Assembly (NCBI RefSeq): GCF_023074055.1
Contig: NZ_JADPKR010000114.1
Location: 62,001-126,000 of the forward strand
Direction of reading: 5' to 3'
Length of the DNA: 64,000 nucleotides
From: Bradyrhizobium sp. 141
GTDB lineage: Bacteria; Pseudomonadota; Alphaproteobacteria; Rhizobiales; Xanthobacteraceae
The notes below the pieces were generated by a model. It ran no database searches. It was given only the letters and a program-made list of their open reading frames with translations, and was not told the origin of the DNA. Numbering within the stretch: position 1 is the stretch's first letter; each line of letters starts with the position of its first letter. Below are positions 33,808 through 43,435 of the stretch, one piece after another. Made by a program: the position numbers and the translations under genes.

Positions 33808-36120
33808 ATGAATTTCATCGACAATCCCCGCAAGCTTCGCGGTTTCGAGAAGCACGTCAGGGTCGAGAAGGTCTCGCGCCGCAGTATCCTGAAGGGGCTC
33901 GGCATCACCGGCGGCTTCGTTCTCGCCGCGCCCGTGATGTCGCGCCAGGCTCTCGCTTACGAAACCGGTGCCGGCAAAATGCCGCATGGCGTCGTGGTCG
34001 ATCCGCGCGTGTTCGTTTCGGTCGCCCCGGACGGCATCGTCACCATCGTCGGGCACCGTTCGGAAATGGGCACCGGCGTGCGCACCAGCCTGCCGTTGAT
34101 CGTGGCCGAGGAAATGGAAGCCGACTGGTCCAGGGTCAAGGTGCAGCAGGCCCATGGCGACGAGGTGAAGTTCGGCAACCAGGATACCGACGGCTCGCGC
34201 AGCACGCGACATTACCTGATGCCGATGCGCCAGATCGGCGCCTCGGCCCGCACCATGCTGGAGCAAGCCGCGGCCAAGCGCTGGGGCGTGCCGGCGACCG
34301 AGGTCAAGGCGGTCAATCACGAGGTCGTCCACAGCGCGAGCGGCCGCAAGCTCGGCTTCGGCGAGCTCGCCGCCGACGCCGCCAAGGAATCGGTGCCCAG
34401 CATCGAAGGCCTCAAGCTGAAGGACCCCAAGGATTTCCGCTATCTCACCAAGGGCCAGGTCGGCATGGTCGACCTCCACGACATCACCACCGGCAAGGCG
34501 CGTTACGGCGCAGACGTGCGGCTGCCGGGCATGAAATATGCCGTGATCGCGCGCCCGCCGGTGACCGGCGGCACGCTGGTCTCGTTCGATCCGGACGCGG
34601 CACTGAAGGTCCCCGGCGTCGAGAAGGTGATGAAGGTTCAAGGCTGGCCGTGGCCGTCAAAGTTCCAGCCGCTCGGTGGCGTCGCGGTGATCGCCCGCAA
34701 CACCGGCGCGGCGATCAAGGGCCGCGATGCGCTGAAGCTGGTGTGGGACGACGGTCCGAACGGCAAATACGACTCGGTCGCCTACCGCAAGGAGCTCGAG
34801 GAGGCCTCGCGCAAGCCCGGCCTCGTGCTACGCAAGGAGGGCGATGCGGACGCCGCCTTGAAGGGCGCCGACAAGGTGATCGTCGGCGAGTACTACGTCC
34901 CGCATCTCGCGCATGTCGCAATGGAGCCGCCGGTCGCGGTCGCCGATGTCAAGGGCGACAAGGCGGAGATCTGGGCGCCAGTGCAGAGCCCCGGTGGCAC
35001 CCGCGAGGACGTCGCCAAGACACTCGGCATTCCCGAAGGCAACGTCACCGTCAACGTGACCCTGCTCGGCGGCGGTTTTGGCCGCAAGTCGAAATGCGAC
35101 TTTGCACTCGAGGCCGCCCTGCTGTCGAAGGAGCTCGGCGCACCGGTCAAGGTGCAGTGGACGCGGGAGGACGACATCCATAACGGCTTCCTGCACACGG
35201 TCTCGGTCGAGCGGATCGAGGCCGGCCTCGACAAGAGCGGCAAGGTGATTGCTTGGCGCCACCGCAGCGTGGCGCCCAGCATCGCCTCGACCTTCGCCGC
35301 CGGCACTGTGCATCAAGCGCCGTTCGAGATCGGCATGGGCCTCGTCGACATGCCGTTCGAGATCGCCAATATCTCGTGCGAGAATCCGGAGGCCGCCGCG
35401 CATACCCGCATCGGCTGGTTCCGCTCGGTCTCGAACATTCCGCGCGCCTTTGCGGTGCAGTCGATGGTCGGCGAGATCGCGCAAGCGACAGGGCGCGACC
35501 AGAAAGACATGTTGCTCGAGCTGATCGGCTCGCCCCGCATCGTCAAGCCTAACGTGAAGGATCTCTGGAACTATGGCGAGCCCCAGGACAGCTACCCGAT
35601 CGACACCGCGCGCCTTCGCAAGGTCGTCGAGCTGGTCGCCGAGAAGGGCGGATGGGGTCGGCAGGTGCCGAAGGGGCACGGTCTCGGCATTGCGGTGCAC
35701 CGCAGCTTCGTCAGCTACATCGCGACCATCGTCGAGGTGGCCGTTGACGACAAGGGCAAGCTGACGGTGCCAAGGGTCGACACGGCGATCGACTGCGGCA
35801 CCTATGTCAACCCCGAACGCATCGCCTCGCAGATCGAGGGCGCCGCGATCATGGGGCTGAGCCTCGTCAAATACGGCGAGATCAGCTTCAAAGAGGGCAA
35901 GGTGCAGCAGAAGAATTTTGACGACTTCCAGGTCGTCAGGATCGACGAATCTCCTGTGGTGACCAACGTCTACATCGTGCCGCCTGGCCCCGACACGCCG
36001 CCGAGCGGCGTCGGCGAGCCCGGCGTCCCGCCATTCGCGCCGGCGCTGATCAACGCGATCTTCGCCGCGACGGGAAAACGTATCCGCTCGCTGCCGATCG
36101 GCAAGCAACTGGAAGCGTGA
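33808..36120 (+). CDS. Molybdopterin-binding subunit, IorB-like aldehyde oxidoreductase
   Basis: 770 residues. Twin-arginine signal at about 23-40 (SRRSILKGLGITGGFVLAAP), so the complex is exported folded, with the small subunit carried along. Two molybdopterin-binding domains; GGGFGRKSKCDFALEAALL and the C-terminal GVGEPGVPPFAPALINAI with catalytic Glu are typical. Such enzymes hydroxylate N-heterocycles or oxidise aldehydes. Downstream of the formaldehyde genes, an aldehyde substrate generated by the periplasmic quinoproteins is plausible but unproven. Confidence 0.9.
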   Translation: MNFIDNPRKLRGFEKHVRVEKVSRRSILKGLGITGGFVLAAPVMSRQALAYETGAGKMPHGVVVDPRVFVSVAPDGIVTIVGHRSEMGTGVRTSLPLIVAEEMEADWSRVKVQQAHGDEVKFGNQDTDGSRSTRHYLMPMRQIGASARTMLEQAAAKRWGVPATEVKAVNHEVVHSASGRKLGFGELAADAAKESVPSIEGLKLKDPKDFRYLTKGQVGMVDLHDITTGKARYGADVRLPGMKYAVIARPPVTGGTLVSFDPDAALKVPGVEKVMKVQGWPWPSKFQPLGGVAVIARNTGAAIKGRDALKLVWDDGPNGKYDSVAYRKELEEASRKPGLVLRKEGDADAALKGADKVIVGEYYVPHLAHVAMEPPVAVADVKGDKAEIWAPVQSPGGTREDVAKTLGIPEGNVTVNVTLLGGGFGRKSKCDFALEAALLSKELGAPVKVQWTREDDIHNGFLHTVSVERIEAGLDKSGKVIAWRHRSVAPSIASTFAAGTVHQAPFEIGMGLVDMPFEIANISCENPEAAAHTRIGWFRSVSNIPRAFAVQSMVGEIAQATGRDQKDMLLELIGSPRIVKPNVKDLWNYGEPQDSYPIDTARLRKVVELVAEKGGWGRQVPKGHGLGIAVHRSFVSYIATIVEVAVDDKGKLTVPRVDTAIDCGTYVNPERIASQIEGAAIMGLSLVKYGEISFKEGKVQQKNFDDFQVVRIDESPVVTNVYIVPPGPDTPPSGVGEPGVPPFAPALINAIFAATGKRIRSLPIGKQLEA

Positions 36121-36174
36121 GACGGAACAGAAGCGGCCTCGCGCCGTTTCCATCGATCTGACAGGAGCAGATCG

Positions 36175-36435
36175 ATGACCAACATCTCTAGGGCGCTCGC
36201 AGTCTCGCTGCTGTCGGGCGCCTTTCTTTTGACAGCCTCCGGCGCATTCGCCCAGAGCAATACGACGCCGCCGACAACGGCGACGCGCCCCACCGCGCCG
36301 GACCAGAACTCGCTTCCCAACGCCAACGCCCCGCCCGCCTCGACCACGCAGACCACCGGGCAGCACAATCCGGATCCCAAGATTCGCGAGATGAATCAGA
36401 AGGAAAAGGACAAGGTCGACCGTCAGGGGAAGTGA
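36175..36435 (+). CDS. Small exported Pro/Thr/Asn-rich protein, function unknown
   Basis: 86 residues: signal peptide (1-25, GAFAQS), then a disordered Pro/Thr-rich segment (TTPPTTATRPTAPDQNSLPN) and a charged tail (REMNQKEKDKVDRQGK). RBS AGGAG upstream. Similar in style to the small exported proteins at 19872 and 44381. No function can be assigned. Confidence 0.6.
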   Translation: MTNISRALAVSLLSGAFLLTASGAFAQSNTTPPTTATRPTAPDQNSLPNANAPPASTTQTTGQHNPDPKIREMNQKEKDKVDRQGK

Positions 36436-36449
36436 GCTTTGCGCACCTC

Positions 36450-36580
36450 ATGCCGTCATGGCGGGCTTGTCCCGGCCATCCACGGCCTTGGCCGCGGCAC
36501 GAAGAACGTGGATGCCCGGGCCTTCGCCTCGCCGAAGCGGCTTCGGCCGCGCAGGCGGGACGAGCCCGGGCATGACGACG
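36450..36580. repeat. Palindromic intergenic repeat, family B (copy 2)
   Basis: GCCGTCATGGCGGGCTTGTC at the left and CGAGCCCGGGCATGACGACG at the right, with a GC-rich insert. Same family as 10429-10514. Lies between convergent genes. Confidence 0.7.
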
Positions 36581-36610
36581 AGTACGTGGCGCGCTGGCAA
36601 TCCCAGCCCA

Positions 36611-36646
36611 CAACAAAAATGCGGCGGACGTTGCCGTCCGCCGCAT
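36611..36646 (-). terminator. Rho-independent terminator of the third PQQ dehydrogenase gene
   Basis: CGTCCGCCGCAT (36635-36646) and ATGCGGCGGACG (36619-36630) pair perfectly over 12 bp with a TTGC loop. On the minus strand a T-run (complement of 36615-36618) follows. It lies 46 bp beyond the dehydrogenase stop. Confidence 0.8.
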
Positions 36647-36691
36647 TCGCCACCCCCCGGCTGCTCCGCTTCTTTCGATCCGCCCGCGGAG

Positions 36692-38443
36692 CTACTTCTT
36701 CAGTGCGAACACCCAGATGACGCCGCCTTGCGGCACGTTGGCTTCGATGCCGATGTTGTTGGTCACCAGCGCATCCTGGATGCGCTGCGCGTCCACGCCC
36801 CATCCCGACTGGATCGCGATATACTGCGTGCCGTCGATCTCATAGGACACCGGCATGCCCATGATGCCGGAGTTGGTCTTCTGCTCCCATAGGAGTTCGC
36901 CGGTCTTGGCATTGAAGGCCCGGAAGTTGCGGTCATTGGTGCCGCCGACGAAGATGAGATCGCCCGCGGTCGCCGTCACCGAGCCGAACAGCTGCGACTT
37001 CGGGAAGTTGTGCTGCCACACCTTCTTCCCCGTAGCGGGATCCCAGGCCTGCAGCTCGCCGAAGTGATCCGCGCCCGGCTTCGTCTTCAGCCCGATGTCC
37101 TCCGGCTTGGTGCCGAGCCAGAGCTCGCCTGGCTTGAGCGCAACCTTCTCGCCGGTGAACCCGCCGCAGAAATTCTCGTTGGCGGGCACGTAGACGAGGC
37201 CGGTCTTCTGGCTGTAAGCCGCCGACGGCCAGTCCTTGCCGCCCCATAGCGACGGGCAGAACTCGACGCGCTTGCCGATCACCGGCTTGTGCGCGGGGTC
37301 GACAATCGGCTTGCCGCTCTCTGGTTCGATCCCCTTCCAGACGTCGGTGGAAACGAACGGCCAGCCGGCGACATAGTTGATCTTGGTCGGCGTGCGCTCG
37401 AGTATCCAGAAGATCGCGTCGCGGCCAGGATGGACCAGGCTCTTGATGTTGCGGCCGTCGCGTTGCAGGTCGATCAGCATCGGCGCGTCGACCTCGTCCC
37501 AGTCCCAGGAATCGTTCTGGTGATACTGGTGATAGGTCTTGATCTTGCCGGTGTTGGGATCGAGCGCAAGCACCGAGGAGGTGTAGAGATTGTCGCCGGG
37601 ATGCGTCTCGCCGGGCCATGGCGCGGCGTTGCCGACGCCCCAATAGATCGTCTTTGTTTCCTTGTCGTAATTGCCGGTCATCCAGGCCGAGCCGCCGCCG
37701 TTCTTCCAGTCGTCGCCCTGCCAGGTGTCATGGCCCGGCTCGCCTTCGCCCGGAATGGTGAAGGTTCGCCACAGTTCCTTGCCGTCCTTGGCGTCATAGG
37801 CGGCAATATAGCCGCGCACGCCGAACTCGCCGCCGGAGCCGCCGACGATGACCTTGCCGTCGACGGTCAACGGCATCAGGGTCATGTACTGGCCCTTCTT
37901 GTAGTCCTGCACCTTGGTGTCCCACACCACCTTGCCGGTCTTGGCATCGAGCGCGACGACGTGGTCGTCCGTGGTGGCGAGATAGAGCTTGTCCTCCCAG
38001 AGGCCGACGCCGCGGCTGGTCGGATGCAGCTGGAACAGATCGTCGGGAAGCTGCCGCTTGTAGCGCCAGTATTCGTCGCCGGTTTTGGCATTGAGAGCGA
38101 TCACCTGCCCCATCGGGGTCGCCACGAACATCACGCCATTGTTGACGATCGGCGGCGCCTCGTGGCCTTCGACGACGCCGGTGGCAAAGGTCCAGACCGG
38201 CGTGAGGTTCTTCACGTTGGAGGTGTTGATCTGGTCGAGCGGGCTGTAGCCGTGCCCATCATAGGTGCGCCGATAGAGCATCCAGTTGCTTGGCTCCGGA
38301 TTCTCCAGCCGCTGCGCGGTGACCGGTGCATAATTCTCGATCGGGCCCGACACGGCGGCGGTCGAGGCGAGGCAGGTAAAGGCGACGACGCCGGACAGTA
38401 ACCATTGCTTCCTGATCATGGACGCTTTTCTGGACGTTTTCAT
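36692..38443 (-). CDS. PQQ-dependent alcohol dehydrogenase with lanthanide Asp but without the vicinal disulfide
   Basis: 583 residues from the ATG at 38443 (GGGGAA upstream). Signal peptide (to about 33). W-motif propeller; metal ligands Glu206 (GGEFG) and Asn272 (GVGNAA), catalytic Asp314 and lanthanide-type Asp316 (DSWDWDEVDAP). The Cys-Cys pair of methanol dehydrogenases is replaced by Gln138-Leu139, with His140 four residues before Arg144 (FQLHPTSRGV). From memory, membrane glucose dehydrogenase also lacks the disulfide and has a His there. No cytochrome gene follows; a Rieske protein gene precedes it. Substrate unknown. Confidence 0.88.
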   Translation of the reverse strand: MKTSRKASMIRKQWLLSGVVAFTCLASTAAVSGPIENYAPVTAQRLENPEPSNWMLYRRTYDGHGYSPLDQINTSNVKNLTPVWTFATGVVEGHEAPPIVNNGVMFVATPMGQVIALNAKTGDEYWRYKRQLPDDLFQLHPTSRGVGLWEDKLYLATTDDHVVALDAKTGKVVWDTKVQDYKKGQYMTLMPLTVDGKVIVGGSGGEFGVRGYIAAYDAKDGKELWRTFTIPGEGEPGHDTWQGDDWKNGGGSAWMTGNYDKETKTIYWGVGNAAPWPGETHPGDNLYTSSVLALDPNTGKIKTYHQYHQNDSWDWDEVDAPMLIDLQRDGRNIKSLVHPGRDAIFWILERTPTKINYVAGWPFVSTDVWKGIEPESGKPIVDPAHKPVIGKRVEFCPSLWGGKDWPSAAYSQKTGLVYVPANENFCGGFTGEKVALKPGELWLGTKPEDIGLKTKPGADHFGELQAWDPATGKKVWQHNFPKSQLFGSVTATAGDLIFVGGTNDRNFRAFNAKTGELLWEQKTNSGIMGMPVSYEIDGTQYIAIQSGWGVDAQRIQDALVTNNIGIEANVPQGGVIWVFALKK

Positions 38444-38561
38444 GGACGTTCCCCTTTTTCATCCGTTTGAATTCTTGTGTTGAATTCTTGTCGTTCGTCC
38501 CGCCGTCCGCCCATCGGCGGATGCGGCCTCTCGTGACGCGGGCGCGGGCCCGCACTGTCCA

Positions 38562-39215
38562 TCATCCCGGCTGCGCGCCACCTACCTTTCCGATGAAGTT
38601 GCCGGCGACGCTGAGCGAGCCGTCAGCGAGCGCCAACGGTAGCGCCGCGAGCCGTCGCGGCGCCGGTCCGAACACAACCTGTGCGCCCGCACGAGGATCG
38701 TATTCGGAGTTGTGACACATGCACTTGAACACCTCCTTGTCGCCGACATCGCTCTTCACCCAGGCGGTGACGGGACAGCCGGCATGAGAGCAGATCGCCG
38801 AATACGCGATGATGCCGTCGATGGCGCGAGCGCCGGTCTTCTCGTCGAGCTCGGCGGGATCGAGCCTGATAATCAGGATCTCGTTGAGCCGGGAGGCGCT
38901 GCGCACCACCGATGTCTTGGGATCCTTCGGCCAGGCATGCACCGGCGGTCCGCCAGCGGGCAGGTCGGCCGCGGTGACGAGCTTTCCCTCCTTGTCGCCT
39001 TCGGAGAAGACGAGCACATCGCCTTTCTGGGGCCGCTCGTCGGAGCCGGGCGGACCCTCGTCCGCGCGCGCATGCGCGGAACAACCGAGACAGGCGGTGG
39101 TAGCGATTGCGCCGAGCAGGACCGTTCGCCGCGTCTGCTCGGCGCACGCGCCGGCGTTTGGCTCCGTGGAGTTCTCGGATGATGAGGAGTCGGTCGTGAG
39201 CGATGCGCGGGACAT
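38562..39215 (-). CDS. Tat-exported Rieske [2Fe-2S] protein
   Basis: 217 residues from the ATG at 39215 (a TTG at 39251 is possible). Twin arginines at 29-30 (TRRTVLLGAIATTACLG) direct folded export. Rieske box 1 is CSHAGC (Cys142, His144, Cys147) and box 2 is CMCHNSEYDP (Cys165, Cys167, His168); Cys147-Cys167 would form the usual disulfide. The domain is small, with no bc1-type transmembrane tail beyond the signal. It lies 118 bp upstream of the third quinoprotein gene on the same strand, so it may be its electron acceptor. Confidence 0.85.
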   Translation of the reverse strand: MSRASLTTDSSSSENSTEPNAGACAEQTRRTVLLGAIATTACLGCSAHARADEGPPGSDERPQKGDVLVFSEGDKEGKLVTAADLPAGGPPVHAWPKDPKTSVVRSASRLNEILIIRLDPAELDEKTGARAIDGIIAYSAICSHAGCPVTAWVKSDVGDKEVFKCMCHNSEYDPRAGAQVVFGPAPRRLAALPLALADGSLSVAGNFIGKVGGAQPG

Positions 39216-39472
39216 GTCCACAAGCAGGCGCCGGAACTCTGCCGAAAACAAGGCGAAGAATTGGCGCCGCGGTGCATCAATATGGCTTCACTCGCGTTGA
39301 TTGAACGAGAATGAACGCATTCAAACGCGTTTTCGCAAAATCACGCTACGCGATCGGCATGATGATTTTGCAGATCAGACCGATGATGTCGGAATTGGTG
39401 CGGCGCGCCATCGCTCGCGCTGCGCAAACGCAGCGCGATATGCTTGCACACTCTGCAGGCCGTCGGTCGTCG

Positions 39473-39937
39473 TCAGGACCTGAGCACGTGGCGCGGCGCG
39501 GCGATAGAACCAGCGACGGTCGCCGATGCCATTTCAAAACTGTCGGCGATGCGACGCGCCTTGTCGATGAACAGCGCCGCCGCCGGCGGTGGGCAGACCT
39601 CGCGCGCGGTCTGCTCGAACAGATCGAGCCAGCGGTCGAAATGATCGCCGACCAGGCTCAGCGGCAGATGTGCCCGCATCGGCGAGCCGTGATAGCGGCC
39701 GCTCATCAGCACGACCGAAGACCAGAAATCCCTAAGCTTGGCGAGATGCTCGTCCCAGTTCTGCACGACCGCAAACACCGGCCCCAGCCGTGCATCTTCG
39801 CGCACGCGCCCGTAAAAGCGGGTGACGAGTTCCCCGATCATCTCCTCGGTGATCCCGGTGCGCTCGATCGCATCCTGGGTCAACAGGTTCCGCCGCGCGG
39901 CCGCCGCCTCGCGCTCGGCCTTCAGTCGATCCGACAT
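39473..39937 (-). CDS. Group III truncated haemoglobin
   Basis: 154 residues from the ATG at 39937; the frame extends upstream through repeat sequence without support. Globin features of group III: ITEEMIGELVTRFYGRVRED (helix B), LGPVFAVV, WDEHLAKLRDFWSSVVL and proximal His99 in VGDHFDRWLDLF. Such cytoplasmic proteins bind O2 or NO and may support detoxification or redox sensing. Stands alone. The family is sure; its role is not. Confidence 0.87.
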   Translation of the reverse strand: MSDRLKAEREAAAARRNLLTQDAIERTGITEEMIGELVTRFYGRVREDARLGPVFAVVQNWDEHLAKLRDFWSSVVLMSGRYHGSPMRAHLPLSLVGDHFDRWLDLFEQTAREVCPPPAAALFIDKARRIADSFEMASATVAGSIAAPRHVLRS

Positions 39938-40081
39938 GTCCTTCGTAATCCGTTCCGTTGTTCCCGCAGGCCGCCCGTTCGACATTGTCGGGCCAATCGC
40001 TACGTCCGTCTTTGTCGTAGCGCAAATTGCGGGATTGGGCGGCGGGCGTTTCGAGCCCGGCGCCTGCACCTCGACCACAAT

Positions 40082-40160
40082 CGTAGGGTGGGCAAAGGCG
40101 CATTTGCGCCGTGCCCACGATCTCTCTCTAATCGCGACAATGGTGGGCACCACCCTACGG
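40082..40160. repeat. Intergenic inverted repeat, family D
   Basis: CGTAGGGTGGGCAAAGGCGC at the left, with GGCGCA/TGCGCC and TGGGCA/TGCCCA inner arms, and a right end GGTGGGCACCACCCTACGG. Only one copy in this window. It lies just beyond the 3' end of the 3-hydroxybutyryl-CoA dehydrogenase gene. Confidence 0.6.
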
Positions 40161-40191
40161 CACTGCGGGTCCTTAGTACCCGGCTCCGTCA

Positions 40192-41043
<852 letters not shown>

Positions 41044-41443
41044 TGCCTCATATCCTTCATCCTTGCGGCCCGCGCCGGCACGGCACGGCCATTGTTCCTG
41101 CACCAGGGTCTAGCACCGCCAACGGGCGGCTGCGACCTGTCCTGTCCCTTCCTTAAAGCATCCATGGCCGGAATAAAGCCGCCTTTCAGTCGCGAAAAGG
41201 CATGAATCTGGCGACCTGGCAGGCGCTCGCCTCGAATTTGGGCGCCTGCTTCTTGGCCGGCGCCTCGCAGCGGACGGACGGCTGGGCCCGGCACGGATCA
41301 CCCTCGATCTACGCCAATCGGATGATGCGGCGCAGGCTGACGGTGTGCTGTAACCGATGCACCATGGCCATCGCGAACGCCTCGCGATGCAATTGTGACT
41401 TGGACCACATCGGCTTCGTGCCCAGCCTGTTAGCTTTGCGCAG
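41044..41443. other. Intergenic region upstream of pstS, nothing recognised
   Basis: 400 bp between the divergent hbd and pstS genes. Frames present have no domain, signal peptide or ribosome-site support. I looked for a PhoB box and found no convincing CTGTCAT direct repeat. Confidence 0.5.
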
Positions 41444-42499
41444 ATGAAAAAACATATTGGACTATCAATCATCGTCACCGCTCTGCTCGTCGCCACGCAA
41501 GGTCTGGCGGCCGAGATCAAAGGAGCCGGCTCAACCTTCGTCTCGCCCGTGATGGCGAAATGGACCGACGCCTACAGGGCGAAGACGGGCAACGCCGTCA
41601 GCTATCAAGCGGTCGGCTCGAGCATCGGCATCGGCTTGATCAAGAAAGAGGCCGTCGATTTCGGCGCAAGCGACATGCCGCTCGATCCCAAGGAGTTGGA
41701 CAAGCTCGGCTTGATGCAATTCCCGATCGTGATCGGCGGCGTCGTGCCGGTGGTCAATATCGATGGCGTCAAGCCCGGCCAGATTCGCTTCACCGGGCAG
41801 GTGCTCGCGGACATCTATCTCGGCAGGATCAAAACCTGGAACGATACGGCGATCCATGCGATCAATCCGGACATCAGCTTGCCGAACGTGCCGATCACGG
41901 TGATCCATCGCATCGACGGCTCCGGCACGACGTTCAACTGGTCGAATTATCTCTCGAAGGTCAGCCCGCAATGGAGGGCAAGCGTGGGCGAAGGCACCTC
42001 GGTCGAGTGGCCGCTTGGCCTCGGCGGCAGGGGCAATGACGGCGTCGCCTCGCTCGTCAGTCTTGTTCCCGGCGCGATCGGCTATCTCGAATACACCTAC
42101 GCGCTGCAACGGCTCGACCGGATTTCCTTCGGAATCGTGCAGAACAGCGCCGGCAATTTCGTCGTCCCAGACGCCGCGTCTTTCCAGGCCGCGGCCTCCA
42201 GCGCGGACTGGAAGGCGGAAAAGGATTTCCACCTCGTGCTCACCAACGCGCCAGGTGAAGACGCCTACCCGATCACGGCGACGACTTTCGTGCTGATGCC
42301 GAAGAGCCCTAAATATCCGGAGCGTTCCGCAGCCGCCATCGACTTCGTCCGCTGGTCGCTGGAGAACGGCAAGTCCCAGGCCGAGACCCTCAACTACGTC
42401 CCGCTTCCACCTGCTTTGATCGACCAGATTGACCGCTATTGGCGGGAAAGCATTGGGGCAGCCTCGACGGTTTCGGCATCAGCCACCGTCAAACGCTGA
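41444..42499 (+). CDS. pstS: Periplasmic phosphate-binding protein PstS (orphan)
   Basis: 351 residues. Signal peptide (1-23, GLAAEI). Phosphate-site motifs: IKGAGSTFVSPVMAKW, YQAVGSSIGIGLI, DFGASDMPL and HRIDGSGTTFNWSNYL. It delivers phosphate to PstCA-B, but none of those genes lies in this window, so it is a stand-alone copy. The next gene downstream is a tungstate-type permease and not a Pst component. Confidence 0.9.
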   Translation: MKKHIGLSIIVTALLVATQGLAAEIKGAGSTFVSPVMAKWTDAYRAKTGNAVSYQAVGSSIGIGLIKKEAVDFGASDMPLDPKELDKLGLMQFPIVIGGVVPVVNIDGVKPGQIRFTGQVLADIYLGRIKTWNDTAIHAINPDISLPNVPITVIHRIDGSGTTFNWSNYLSKVSPQWRASVGEGTSVEWPLGLGGRGNDGVASLVSLVPGAIGYLEYTYALQRLDRISFGIVQNSAGNFVVPDAASFQAAASSADWKAEKDFHLVLTNAPGEDAYPITATTFVLMPKSPKYPERSAAAIDFVRWSLENGKSQAETLNYVPLPPALIDQIDRYWRESIGAASTVSASATVKR

Positions 42500-42561
42500 G
42501 GCCGAACGCGACCAAGCTAAATCGGGTTTCCAAACCGCTCCATGTGAGTATTCTGTGATTG

Positions 42562-42642
42562 GCCTGCCGCCGGGAAACCCCTCCTGCGGCAGGCGAAGCC
42601 ACAAGGTGCCTGCAGAACGCGACCGCGCGACTGCTTTGCACC
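42562..42642 (+). promoter_or_regulatory. Structured leader upstream of the tungstate permease gene
   Basis: GCCTGCCGC (42562-42570) pairs with GCGGCAGGC (42586-42594) around CGGGAAACCCCTCCT. GGTGC (42605-42609) can pair with GCACC (42638-42642). It lies 68 bp after pstS and about 95 bp before the permease start. It may be the pstS terminator hairpin plus leader, or a riboswitch such as a molybdenum/tungsten-cofactor type. I cannot match it to a family by eye. Confidence 0.35.
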
Positions 42643-42736
42643 AGGATACTCGCAGGGAATTTTACGTGAAACGCCTTCGCAGTCCCGACCCCGACGCCCC
42701 CGAGGCATTCCGGCTGGCGCCGACGTCCAGATTCGG

Positions 42737-43435
42737 ATGAACGATTTCGCGCAATCCATCGCTGCCGCCTTCACGCTGATCGGCGAAGCCGACGCCGAGC
42801 TGCTCGGCATCGTCGCCCTGTCGGTACGTGTCAGCCTGACCGCAAGCTTCATCGCGCTCGTGATCGGCGCGCCGCTCGGGGCCATGCTCGCGATCACCCG
42901 TTTCCGGGGGCGGCAGGTCATCATCGTGCTGACCAACGCGCTGCTTGGCCTTCCGCCGGTCGTTGTCGGGCTCGCGCTCTATCTTCTGCTGTCGCGGTCC
43001 GGCCCGCTCGGGGTGGCCGGACTGTTGTTCACGCCGGCCGCCATGGTGATCGCGCAGACGCTGCTGGCGACCCCGATCGTGGTGGCGCTGGTGCACCGGC
43101 CCGCGAGCCTGCTGTGGGCGGAGTATGGCGATCTGGCCCGGATCGACGGCCTTTCGGCCTTCCGCAGCATGGCGCTTCTGTTCGCGATCGGCCGAACCTC
43201 GCTGCTGACCGCGTTTCTCGCGGCGTTCGGGCGCGCCATCGCCGAGGTCGGCGCCATCATCATCGTCGGCGGCAACATCCGCGGCTTCACGCGCACGATG
43301 ACGACCGCGATCGCGCTGGAGACCAGCAAGGGCGACCTCCCGCTGGCGCTCGGGCTCGGGCTGATCCTGCTCGCGCTCAGCGTGGCGGTGTCGACCGTCG
43401 CCTTCCTGCTAGTGGGACGCGTTGGGGAAAAATAG
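42737..43435 (+). CDS. tupB: Tungstate ABC transporter permease (TupB-like)
   Basis: 232 residues with five to six transmembrane helices and the coupling motif EYGDLARIDGLSAFRSMALL. The combination of this permease class (NALLGLPPVVVGLALYLLLSRSGPLG is typical, quoted in part: ALLGLPPVVVGLALY) with an adjacent TupA fits tungstate import. Converges on tupA with a 27-bp overlap at the 3' ends. No ATPase gene is adjacent. Tungstate or molybdate would serve molybdopterin enzymes such as those at 33348 and 53870. Confidence 0.8.
   Translation: MNDFAQSIAAAFTLIGEADAELLGIVALSVRVSLTASFIALVIGAPLGAMLAITRFRGRQVIIVLTNALLGLPPVVVGLALYLLLSRSGPLGVAGLLFTPAAMVIAQTLLATPIVVALVHRPASLLWAEYGDLARIDGLSAFRSMALLFAIGRTSLLTAFLAAFGRAIAEVGAIIIVGGNIRGFTRTMTTAIALETSKGDLPLALGLGLILLALSVAVSTVAFLLVGRVGEK

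Noticed and set aside
41444..43435. pstS and the following permease as a phosphate transport operon
   Set aside because: The permease matches TupB-type tungstate permeases and a TupA gene is adjacent; no PstA, PstB or PstC features are seen.
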